The position numbers and the translations under genes were made by a program. 64,000 nucleotides of DNA, from NCBI GenBank assembly GCA_022813625.1, contig JAKLMB010000018.1, forward strand, positions 496,001-560,000, written 5' to 3'. The DNA comes from Aaosphaeria pasadenensis (lineage: Eukaryota; Ascomycota; Dothideomycetes; Pleosporales). The notes under the pieces were generated by a model, which worked only from the letters and a program-made list of their open reading frames with translations, was not told where the DNA came from and made no database searches. Below, in pieces: positions 43,001-53,942 of this stretch. Every line of letters begins with the position of its first letter. Position 1 is the first letter of the stretch.

Positions 43001-46000
43001 CTGTCGGAGAACGTGGCCGGCCCAAACTTCCAGTCGCGCAGCTCGATGTGCAGAGGAGAATGCGCCCTGAGATATCGACACTTATTCGGGAAACCATATA
43101 TCCCAAGCTGGTGGATCACCACATTACGACTAAGTTACCTGATGTTGTGGGCATGAGGAAGAATGTCTTCTGGCTCGACCACCAGAATCTGGAAGAGAGC
43201 AAAGACACGGAGTCTCATCATGAAAAGTCGAAGTCAAACCTGTGGGAAGTCGAGATGGTGCACAGTCTCGTCCGCCATATCGTCCGCCAGGGAGCGTACA
43301 AAAGCGATGAGATCGCGGTCTTGACGCCTTATACTGGTCAGCTGCAAAAGCTGCGGGCGGCAATGCGCCAGGACTTCGAGATCGTACTCAGTGATCGGGA
43401 TGAAGATGCATTGGCTCAAGATGGCTTCAATACAGGAGACACCAGTTCGGATGCAGAGGCAACAGAGCAAGCTCCTGATAAAAACAAGCGTAAGCCACTC
43501 GCCAAAAAGCAGCTGAGTGATTTGTTACGAGTTGCTACCGTCGATAACTTCCAGGGCGAAGAAGCAAAGATCATCATCGTTTCCTTGGTCAGAAGCAACC
43601 AAGCTCGAAAGGTGGGGTTTTTGAAGACCACGAATCGAATAAATGTCCTACTCAGTCGAGCACAACACGGGTTGTACCTCATCGGAAACACTGATACATA
43701 TTCCAATGTACCTATGTGGAAGACGGTCATTGAAATGCTTCAAAGCAAGGAGTCTGTCGGGGAAGCGTTTGGTCTTTGTTGCCCTAGGCATCCAGAGACC
43801 GAGATTGAAGTGGTGCTCCCAGAGGACTTTGCCAAATATAGTCCTGAAGGTGGATGTCGACTTGCATGCGATCGACGTCTTTCAGACTGTGGTCACCGTT
43901 GCGAAGCCAGGTGCCATTCACAAAGCATGCATGACGTATTCGCATGTCCAAAGCCTTGTGAGCGTCTGCTCCAGCGTTGCGGACATCCTTGCCAGAAACA
44001 AACCTGTGGCGAAGACTGCGGCCGGTGTCTCATCAAAGTCGACGACGTCAAACTTCCTTGCGGTCATTATAAAGATCGAGTCGAATGCTACAAAACCGAG
44101 GATGTCGATTTAATAAGATGCACAGTCAATGTTGACAAAGTGGTCCCCGGCTGCCAGCACAAGATTACGGTTCCTTGCTTCCGAGATGTAACATCAGAAA
44201 TATATCAATGCCCTACTCCATGCCCGAAGCTACTGTCCTGTGGGCACTCATGCTTAGGTACATGCGGGCAGTGTATCACAAGGCCTCAAAATGGGGGAAA
44301 GATCGAAGAGCATCAAACATGCCAAAAGATTTGTGGCCGACGATTCGGCACATGCAATCATACATGTCCAAGACCGTGCCATGATGGAAAGGAATGCGGA
44401 CCCTGCGTTTCGCCCTGTGAGGTAAGTCAGTTCATCAATAGAGGCTCACAGTATCTCATGCAAACTAGGTCCAATGTGCGCATTCGAAATGCACACTGAA
44501 GTGCCACGAAGCCTGCGCACCTTGTGTAGAGCCTTGTGCATGGAGCTGTGAGCACCAGGGAGGTTGTACTCTACCGTGCTCGGCTCCATGCAATCGTCTC
44601 CCCTGCGACGAACGCTGCACCAAGCGTCTGTCATGTGGTCACCAATGTCCAGGAATATGCGGCGAAATTTGCCATGAAGACTATTGCCACGATTGTAAAA
44701 AGCGATATAACGACAGAGTTGATATGTTAGAGTTCAAGACGTACGCTGAAATCGACGTCAATGCTACACCAATCGTCGTGCTCAGCTGCGGACATTTCTT
44801 CACTGCAGAGACGCTCGACGGCATGATGGGGATGTCAGAAGTATATGAGATGGATAGTTCTGGCTCCATGGTTGGACTTAAGGATATTTCTGGATCGCTG
44901 GCGCCCTCGGTTCCAAAGTGTCCTAATTGCAATCTTCCTGTCCGACAGTATGCGACACAGCGATTCAACCGTGTAATCAACAGAGCAGTCATTGATGAGA
45001 TGTCGAGACGCTTCTTAGTGTCTGGTCAAATGAGGCTTACGCGGTTAGGACAGGAAGTGAAAGAGCTGGAGGAAAAACTGACAAGATCCCAATCAGCTTT
45101 TCTACACCCTCCACTTAGTTCTCAGATCGTGAATGGGGACCGCGAAAAGGTGACGGTCATCAGCAAAAAGCAACTCAAGGACCGGTATAAACGAGCAATG
45201 GAACTTTCAGTGCTGATCAAACGCTTCGAGAAAGAATTCGCAGATCGACACCAGCCTGCGCAAAAGCTTCACCAGGCCACTCTGCACGCGATTAGACGAA
45301 ACGCATCGCTAGAAGACGCATTCGCGAATCTCGGTGTATCGGATACGACTCCAGTCCCAGAACGGGACCGCCGGATTGCGCTTGGCGCTCAAATACTGTA
45401 CATCAAGATAGAGTGTGTTAGTATTGAAGATAAACTCTCAGTATTTGTGGCTCCTGGCCTGGAAAAAACCGACGATTCATCGACACCCGAAAGCTGGGCC
45501 GTGAAGCTGACCAAACCGTTCCTCAAGAACTGTATCAACTTCATTGATTCATGCATGAAAGTGAATCTGCCACAACTGGCTGTACAAGCCATCGTTTCCT
45601 TCTCTCGCATTGTTTCTAGTTTTCAGTCTATGCGAATCCTAGGCACCGAAAGCCGTGCCATGGCGAAACAGTTCGTCGAACAAGCGAAAAAGCTTCTCCA
45701 GATCGCCATTGAGCTATGCAAACAACAATTTCAAGATGCCGAGCAATTGAAAGTAGCAGTGGAGCACTCCCTCAAGCTTCTCAGTAGAGAATGGTACGAA
45801 GAAGTCACGGCAGAGGAGCTACAAGCCATCAAAGCTGCAATGGTGAGCGGGAGCAGAGGTATCAGTACTCATTCTGGCCACTGGTATAATTGCGTCAATG
45901 GGCACCCCGTAAGTTTCAGAACATCCTTCAGAGACATGCAGTTGCTGACAAGTGATGCGTTCAGTTTGCGATTGGTGAGTGTGGGATGCCTATGCAGCTG

Positions 46001-46090
46001 GCTCGTTGTCCCGAGTGTGGTGCACCTATTGGTGGCCAGAATCACACAGCTGTGGATGGGGTTAGTAGGGCTACGGACATGGAGACTTAG
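40016..46090 (+). CDS. ZNFX1-like NFX1-type zinc-finger SF1 RNA helicase
   Basis: Four exons: 40016-42030, 42099-44421, 44469-45908, 45965-46090; 1967 aa, all phases consistent. An N-terminal CCCH finger (C24, C33, C39, H43) follows an Arg/Gly-rich start. The SF1 Upf1-like helicase has Walker A GPPGTGKT (640-647), CYTNHALDQFLEHL (673-686), motif II ICEEAGE (about 910), QIGDHEQLRP, motif V TVDNFQGEEAKIIIVSLVR (about 1152) and motif VI NRINVLLSRAQHGLYLIG. Cys/His-rich NFX1-type repeats (about 1255-1530; CGHRCEARCHSQ, CGHPCQKQTCGEDCG, CGHSCLGTCGQC) follow. The C-terminus is an RZ-type finger, WYNCVNGHPF-AIGECGMPMQLARCPECG, completed by the last intron. Relatives include human/nematode ZNFX1 and, more distantly, S. 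pombe Hrr1 and Neurospora SAD-3 in small-RNA silencing. A role in RNA surveillance or RNAi is inferred. Confidence 0.93.
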
Positions 46091-46280
46091 TCATTTGACT
46101 GGATGCTTTTGGATGTAATAGAAGACTCAAAGTAAAGCATTCTTTGTATGGTATGATAACGTGGACTGTCACAGCACCTACAGTTGACTCATTGTATGTA
46201 TGATTGTGAGGCCGAGAGCTCAGGAGCAATCGTCATCACATTTCAATTTATGATCTCTGGCCTAATCTCATTGTTCTATC

Positions 46281-49200
46281 TCATGTCTTGATAAGAAGAA
46301 AATCCTGGTTCTCAATCAAGAAGCCTAACATCAGCTTCTGGCGCATCGAGATATCCAGAACTTCACATGGTCCGAATACAGCATTGTGATAATGCTCTAC
46401 AACGCGATCCATAGTTTCATTGTTTAGATCTGCTTTAGCCAGGAAGACTGCCAATATGTCCAGCAGCCATAAGAGTAAATGTCTATTCAAAATAGGGAGC
46501 TCTTTCATTGTAGCTTGGCAGTCGAGTATCAAGTTTTCCGTCTCGTGGGGCGTTGGGTGTCTGAACGGTTCGGATAAGGATGGGAACATAATCTGTTGCG
46601 CAAATTGAGGGGGGAACAGTGGAGATGGAAGGGAGCACAGGTATCGATGGAGCACCGTTGCAGCATCATACACAGTATAGCCGTTCCAGCTCATTCCTCT
46701 GCCGTACCTACGTTCAGGACTATTGAAGGTGGTGATCAACTGGTCGACATGACTATCGTTACCTGGAGTTGTGAGAACCCTATCCGTCTCAGTACCTTGA
46801 AACGCAGTCAGTGAGTGTTACGCTGAAATGATCACTAACAATGCTGCATACCATTTTCCTTGAGGAAAAAGCCGCACTTTCCGACTACGATTGGTATATG
46901 ACCGTATACATATGGCTTCCCATTCTCATCGAAAAGGCTTACTTCAGTGTTCGCATAGGGTATACTTGTGCTTAACGGAACGCCAAAAACTCCTGTTCGT
47001 ATCTTAGGCGTGGCCCTCCCCCGCGAGAAAATCGAGAATTTTTTAAAGCCGCCTGTATTTGAGGATGACCTTGTCGTTCTTGACGCCTGGCCAGCCTTCT
47101 GCGTGGAAGGTTTCGCTTCCATTTGTGTGTCCTTACCGGATAGATCTTGCACTGGCTGTGATGAAGGGGACACGTTGGTAGAGGACGAATTCTTTTCGTA
47201 GCTTGGCGACGATTGAACATCCGTAATGCTGTAAGCCTCCCATAGGGAACCTGGCGGAGCAACGATTGGTAAAGACCGTGGTCTGGGGGGAAGTTCAGGG
47301 GCAAAGAGCGATGATGCAGCCGGTGTGGGAATTCGAAACTGCCGTTCAGTCACTGGCTGAACTATTTCAGCGGTTCCAGTGTTGGGCTCCGTTTCTCTCG
47401 TGGTCGATGGTTGGTCGTTGGTATCGACACCGAGCGCGACTCCTAACGCTGCTAGTTGAAGTCCAAGTGACGAAGCTTGCTCAGAATTAGATTGTTGAGT
47501 GGTATTATTCACATCGGTTTTTGATCCTGACAGAGCTTCTAGTCGACGTTTAAATGAAGAAAACTGCTGAGCGATAGGTTTTGGAGTGGTCATATCCTCG
47601 TTGACCTTTGATCCTGATGTAGGGTTACTGTTACCGACATCGAGAAGAGCTGCCAGAGCCTCCGATTGGAATGGAGCAAACTCAGATTGCTGAGTGGTAG
47701 GTATTTGAGTGGTCCTATCCCCATGTATGCTTGATCCTGACCCGGGTTCATTGGTTTTTGAACGGAGCGAGGCTTCTAGAATTTCGAGTTGCTGTGTAGG
47801 TGACCAAGGTTCCTGGGTGATCGCATCCCTATTATTTCCTGATTCTGATGTAGGATTATTGGTATTAGTAACAGTAGAGACTTTCCTAACTTCTAGTTCA
47901 TGTTCTAGGGACATAGGCTGTTCAATGTTCTTAGCCCCAATGATTCTTGATGGCGATGCAGGATTGTTGGTCACGTCAAAGAGACTGGATAGTGTGGTTG
48001 CTCTGAGAGATTCCAGATGACCTTCAGGTGACCAAGGTCGTTGAGTAATCTCATCCTCACCCATCCCTGCTCTTAACGTATACCCTGAACCTGAAGAGTT
48101 TACTGGAAGAGACGTTGGAATTGATGTCGATGATGACATTGACTGAGACTGCAAACTTAATGGCGGCGACGATACTGGCACATCTTTCAAAGCTGGCGGC
48201 GAAGGTGTTGCTGGCACAAAAGCAGTGACTGATTTTGGCAGGAGGACTGTTTCCGCGCTGTTAGATTGTTTAAGCTCGGTGGGCGAGACATCCTGGCGAG
48301 GGTAGGTACCAGACCACGAGTGAGGCTGCTGGCGAAAGGGCGGTGGAGCAAGAAGGTTTGTCTCGTCATCAAGACTGTCATCCGAGTCCGTTTCCTCATC
48401 GGGTATACAGCATATGCCGCAGAAAGTCGTTGATACTTGACCAGTGTCTTTGCTGGTTGTTATCAATTCGAGAACACGTGCGGCCGTCGGTCTCGAGGGT
48501 CGGTCTAGCAACAGCATACTCCTAATCCAGCCTAGAGGCAATCGATCTCTCTCAGACCAGACCGATTCCCATTCTCGGATAAGCTGGGCTGAGGCTTCTG
48601 GATTGGCATAGAAGTTCGTTGAAGTCGAATGGACGCTTGCAAAATATTGCTTCATCCAGTCCACATTGATGCCGTGAAGGGCAGCCACCATTTCAAAAAA
48701 GACACAACCAAGTGACCATATATCAGCAGATGTATTCCGTGCTTCATATGCTGCCACCTCCGGTGGACTGTAGCGTGGTGATGCTGGCGTAACTCCCGAC
48801 GTTGTGCTTCCTACATCGTCTGCGAAATCTCGAGACAGGCCAAAGTCGGTTAGAATAACATGTCCTTTTTGGATGAGAATATTCTGGGGCTTGATATCCT
48901 TGTGCCGAACTGATCTATCGTGCAGGTAATTGAGTGCGGTCGATAGGCAGCCAAAGAAAGTACGCATCGTCGCACTAAATTCCGCAGCTAATGCCTGATC
49001 CCGTAGTTGAAGGCTCGACGACGTAGCGATTCCTATCGATGCGTTTTTCACACACGTACTGGTCTGTTCCATAAAAGCAGCAAGATCGGTGTCTGCGACA
49101 GGATACATGACGATGCCGAGGTAGGTCTTGTCGGTATAACTGCCAATGTACTGTATGATATGTTGGTGATCTAAACTCTTCACAATGTTGATCTCGCCCA

Positions 49201-49726
49201 GGAAACTTTTCATGGCTTCTTTGGAATTTGTGCCAAATGCGGCCCGTCTTCGTATCCTCTTCAGGGCATATACACGGAAACTAAGTTTGCTCTTGATTCT
49301 GTCGACTTGGCCGTAGCCTCCACTGCCCAATCGGCCCATAATTTCAAAGGGTAGCTCTTCACCAGGAGCGAAATGGCGATGCCTTCCATGCTCCAAGTCA
49401 AGCGACTTTGTGAATATGATGTTCTGCGACTGAACAATCTTTGCCTTGATGCTTGGGGAGAGAAAGCTGGGAAGACCACGAGCTTCAACCGGAAACCATT
49501 GATCAGAGAATCCCGCATCTAGCAATTTCTCAATCGCTTCCAGTTCGCCGATTGTGCGAAGCACGATATACGTGCGCGGACATCTCCTCCCGACATGGGC
49601 GCACTGCTCCAGTAGATTGGCGATTTCATCAATATCCGTGTCGCCATAAGCACGAGACTGAGTGGGGTCGAAGAAGGTCGCCAGTCGGTCAGCGGCGGAT
49701 ACGAATGGCCACCCCGTAGTCGCCAT
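46281..49726 (-). CDS. Ser/Thr protein kinase fused to a RhoGAP-like domain
   Basis: Two exons: 49726-46852 and 46795-46281 (56-nt intron); 1129 aa. Residues 1-120 are a helical lead-in. The kinase domain (about 127-440) has GRLGSGGYGQV (131-141), Lys156 in YALK, Glu178, HKDIKPQN (275-282; Lys replaces the HRD Arg), DFG (294-296) and SPPEV (320-324), so it looks catalytically intact. Residues about 450-890 are low-complexity with degenerate ~40-residue repeats (ITQRPWSP, ITQEPWSP, TTQIPTTQQ). The RhoGAP-like domain (about 911-1129) starts FGVPLSTSIPYANTEVSLFDENG, YGHIPIVVGKCGFFLKENG and continues in exon 2 with GMSWNGYTVYDAATVLHRYLCSLPSPLFP, a Sac7/Bag7-type pattern. The usual arginine-finger GIFRxSG reads RVLTTPG (Thr967 for Arg). 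It converges on the helicase gene, 190 bp between stops. Confidence 0.88.
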
Positions 49727-51356
49727 AGCTACGAGTTGATAAGACTATGGTATCTCGACAACCATGTAGTCGTATCCACCGTACTTCTTCCATCAAAAGA
49801 TCACGGCTCTGTCAGGTCGGCTCGCTACAAGGTAACCAGTGCAGAAGACGTCCAAGTTGTCAGCCGCGTTGGGGGCCAAAAGTAGCATTTCGCTTGAGTA
49901 CATCATTTTAGGCATAACGTCTGTTGCGTTCATTGGTGTCAATCTCAGAATCCTGGCTCATCTTCTTCTGCTTGTGCAAAATGAATTATAAGATGATATC
50001 AATGATTGAAGAAAACAAGCACATTTCAGTACGTATGGTGGAGGATTAAGAAGGATAGATGGCTACTGTAGTACTAGTATTAGTATTACCCCCTATGGAA
50101 GTAAGTCTACCCCAAGCCGAACTTCATAATCTGGTGGATACTGTACGGAGTATGCCGGAATACCTACTTCCGATTTGAAATAAGGCTTCGCAAAGCTTGC
50201 TAAAACACTTAAGCTCTTGACAAGACAGGTAGATTAAGACATCACACCCGCAAGCCCGATACTCTTTGTTATGAGAATTTTGGACTCGGCCTATAGTGCA
50301 AAGATATCTCTATTTATTTGTTAAGAAATGAGATAACGAAGGGAATAGAAATATCAATATCCGAAGAGACCGAAGTCTCACTTGCCTTCATTTATATGCT
50401 GTGAGACTTTTATGCGAAGTACCACTGCCAACTGGAACCTCGCGCACCTCCGTATATAGTCTCTAGAACATTGTATGCCCGAACAACGAGTGCCATCGAC
50501 ATAGACGTCATTAGAAAAGACGCATGCGCGTAATGCCGAAGCAGATAAACGCACACAGATTGCAACAACCCCTGCTCAACTCATAATGGTATAATGGAAT
50601 GCTGAATCGTCCAAACTGGGAAAACATAACCACCAGTTTGAATATGTGAGCACGAGTGTACTGTACCTGTACGAGGACAAGTCATGCGATTCTTCGGAAT
50701 AGTCTCCGAAAACCCATGGAAGGCCTAAGGGATTGATATTTCATAGTCCAGTGAAGTCTGCTTGCTAGTATTCCAGTCATTCTCTTGTTCCCACAAGCGG
50801 AGGCATTGCCACAATTAAAGGTACAGAAGTCTTCCACGAGATTAGATCCATCGAAAAAGGCATGTGTGGCTATCAATACTCGTCCTGTCGACAATGATCC
50901 AAAACGTGCGACTCCAAGCAACCGAGGTTTGCTCGTTGAAGTAACCTGGATGTCGTAGTTCATTGGGTGGCCCACTGAAATATTACGAGCCTTAACCAAA
51001 GGTGGAGATTCCGATGCTCATCATCTGCGCTAAGTGCTATTGCAACGCTCCCTAGTTCGTCATCGGTAGAGCAACCAAGTTTGTATACGAGGGCCAGTGG
51101 CCGACTTCTACGCACGCTACCGCTATTCTATGGGGAATTCATTCACGTTGTGGGCCAACACGGGTTGCCCGACTTTCAACAATGTCATTCTGGGGGAGCT
51201 CCAGAATACGGGGGCGGGGGACACGACCATAACTACAATGAACGAGAAAAGGATAAAAAATGTATAAAGTAAACGCAATCCGCGTGCTTCCATAGCCTAA
51301 TGCAAACAGCAGTTTTTGGTGCGGATCAGTGGTTGAGTACATTGTAGTCTACAAAA
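49727..51356. other. Divergent intergenic region, kinase gene/sugar transporter
   Basis: No supported gene over 1.6 kb. It is AT-rich, with one TACGGAGTA nonamer at 50144-50152 and a TAGTACTAGTATTAGTATTAC run near 50069-50089. The sequence around 51047-51110 looks vaguely tRNA-like but does not fold properly. Confidence 0.5.
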
Positions 51357-53348
51357 ATGAAGTTCAATTGGTTTGGTAGAGGGCTTTCCCTCCGGATCGC
51401 CATCACGGTGGCCTGTGAGATGGCCTTCATATTGTTTGGTGAGTTATCGCACGGAGAGATGACTGTTCATGTGAACTCGCATCTGACATTCGCATAGGTT
51501 ATGATCAAGGTGTCTTCTCTGGTATCATTGGTAATGAAGATTTCCTCAAACATATGAACTATCCGGGAGACGGTCTTATGGGAATCATCGTCTCCATCTA
51601 CAATCTTGGTTGCTTTTCTGGCTGCATCATCAATTTCTTCATTGGAGGCTACCTTGGCCGCCGTCGAGCCATGTGGCTTGCTATGGCCTGGATCATTGTA
51701 TGGAAAACCGTTACAATCATAGTGTTACAAGCTGACAGGTTCCTCTAGATTGGTGCCGTGCTTCAAACGACCGCTTACTCTCCTGCCCATATGATGGTGG
51801 CTCGATTCCTTACTGGCATCGGCACGGGTATCGAGACTTCAACCGTCCCCATGTACCAAGCCGAGTTGTCTCGTCCTCATCAGCGTGGTCGTCTCGTGTG
51901 TTCCGAGGCCATGTTTGTTGGCGTCGGTATTGTTATCGCGTACTTCTTCGATTACGGTAAGCTCGAATACTATATGGTGAATGAGAAATGCGATCTAATG
52001 TTGAGCCGTAGGTATGGCATACGCAGGTGGCCCAATTGCCTGGAGGTTGCCAGTTGCATGCCAGATCGTCTTCGCATTGGTATGTTACATAAGCTCTTCT
52101 TCATTTCTGATTATAACTAACAGAGGTCCTGCAGGTTGTCGTTGTGCTCGTCTTCGGGCTCCCAGAATCCCCACGTCATTTATACAACCTTGACCGCGGC
52201 GAGGAAGCCCTCCAGGTCCTGTGCGATGTCTACGACAAAACCCCTGACGACGACGAAGTTCGACAGGAATCGCAGGACATTGTGGACGCGATCGCTCTCG
52301 AGCAGAACGTCGATAAGGGCTGGTTGTCCATCTTCAAGAACGACGAGTTGCAGACTGGAAAGCGAGTTCTCCTTGCCTACGGCATGATGTTCATGCAGCA
52401 AGTTAGCGGAATCAACTTCGTGAGTGACAACAGTGCAAACGCCCGGCTACTATAGTCCTATGCTAATGGATTTTAGATCGTGTACTATGTCCCTACGGCG
52501 TTGGAGCATAATGTAGGACTCGACCGAAATCTGTCTATGGTGCTTGGCGGCTGGTAAGTTCTTTATATGGCAGCAAGATTGAATGACTGCTAACCGGCTG
52601 ATTTTTGTAGCATCCAATGCATGTTCTTCCTCGGCTCACTCATTCCTTCATTTGGCTCCGACCGACTCGGACGCCGCATGCCCATGATTGTTGGATCAGC
52701 CATTCTCGGATTCTTGATGATGATCATCTCCATACTCCTGAGCTTCCAAGGTTCTTCTATCGCGAAGCCCACGGCCTCTGCGTCCGTAGCAATATTCTTC
52801 ATTGTAAGCAACCCACTTCATAGAAAGAGCCTACCATGCAGGTTCTAACCTTTCCATCAGTGGATGTTCGTCTTCGGCGCAACGGGAAACTGTATCCCCT
52901 GGGTCTACGTCCCCGAAATTCTCCCCCTCCGTGCCAGAGCAAAGGGAACCGCCCTCGGAATCTCATCCAACTGGCTTTGGGTAAGCCCCTTTCCCCTCCA
53001 TTAAACCAGCCACTGTAGGGATGAAGCTAACGCAGCACGTTCTAGAACTTCGTCGTTGTGATGATCACCCCAACAACCATCAACAGCCTCCACTGGAAGA
53101 CCTACCTCATCTGGATGTGCACAAACTTCTCCTTTGTGCCCCTCCTCTACTTCTTCTACCCCGAGACTAAGAACTTGACATTGGAGGAGATTGATCTCTT
53201 GTACAGGACGCCAGGAAGGTCCGCGAGACACATTGCTGATGAGCTGAGGAGGGACAAGCTCAGGGACGGGGAGAAGGGTTTCGCTGAGAGGAAGGCAGAT
53301 CACAAGAGTGTAGAGGCGGTTGAGGAAGTTATGGAGGTGGGCAAATAG
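51357..53348 (+). CDS. MFS sugar transporter
   Basis: Nine exons: 51357-51438, 51498-51697, 51749-51956, 52012-52079, 52135-52419, 52477-52553, 52611-52803, 52861-52980, 53046-53348; 511 aa, every phase consistent. Family signatures are FGYDQGVFSGIIG in helix 1, GGYLGRRRAMW, ARFLTGIGTGIETSTVPMYQAEL, PESPRHLY before the central loop, QQVSGINFIVYYVPTAL, DRLGRRMPM, CIPWVYVPEILPLRARAKG and the C-terminal PETKNLTLEEID. This is a proton-coupled hexose/polyol-type carrier of the sugar transporter family with 12 expected helices in the plasma membrane. The substrate cannot be read from the sequence. The eight introns of 50-68 nt are dense for this window. A perfect palindrome lies 233 bp past the stop. 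Confidence 0.93.
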
Positions 53349-53942
53349 AGAAGAGACGAGGGGCTTGATACTGGATTGCAAGTAATTTCATCTTGCTTTC
53401 CAGTGTTGGGCCTAGTTGATGGCATTAGATGAGATTTGAGCATCCGGTCACCAACCACATTAGATGGTGAACCTGCTTATAGAAGTAGATCAAATGTTAG
53501 GGCAACCTGTATCACATTAAGAAGTGTCTGGATATTTTTGAAAGTAATGTGAAGCAAAAATAAGGCTTACTCTTATCATCAAATAACTACCTAGGTACGG
53601 CGTACCTAGGTAGTTATTGGGTGTGCCCGCACCGCCAAGACATTGTGAATTCGAAAGTGTGCGTCATGACCTGTACGACTTGCTTGCAATACACTTTGTT
53701 CTTCGAGTAGCAACAGGAGTTTTGGTTTACGGATCGCATTGCCATTTGAAAACATTACCCTTCATGCAATCGCTGAATTGACTTGTTGACTCAATCACAC
53801 TTGGTTGAACCGTGCGGATGATATTCTCGTGTGAGGAGAGGAATTGGTCGCCTTACAAGGAAGAAGTCAAGGATTAGGCTCATACACATACTATCACAGA
53901 CAGTTACACGCGCACATAAAATCACAGCTCTACGAACTTACC
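53349..53942. other. Intergenic region with a strong palindrome
   Basis: No gene. It is the 3' flank of the transporter and the promoter of the tocopherol-cyclase-like gene. The notable element is the hairpin at 53582-53618. Confidence 0.6.
53582..53618. repeat. Perfect palindrome, 17-bp arms, 3-nt loop
   Basis: AATAACTACCTAGGTAC (53582-53598) and its exact reverse complement (53602-53618) flank GGC. The core CTACCTAGGTA is itself nearly palindromic and resembles TACCTAGGTA half-sites scattered in other noncoding parts of the window. It could be a 3'-end hairpin, a protein-binding site or a very small inverted-repeat element. Confidence 0.9.

Noticed and set aside
50682..50999. 105-codon minus-strand ORF with some protein-like composition
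   Set aside because: Opens with TTG, first ATG 12 codons in, no homologous motif, no supporting splice or promoter context.
51047..51110. tRNA-like sequence (CTAGTTCGTCATCGGTAGAGC)
   Set aside because: Resembles a D-arm, but the anticodon stem does not pair and no T-arm GTTCRANNC follows.
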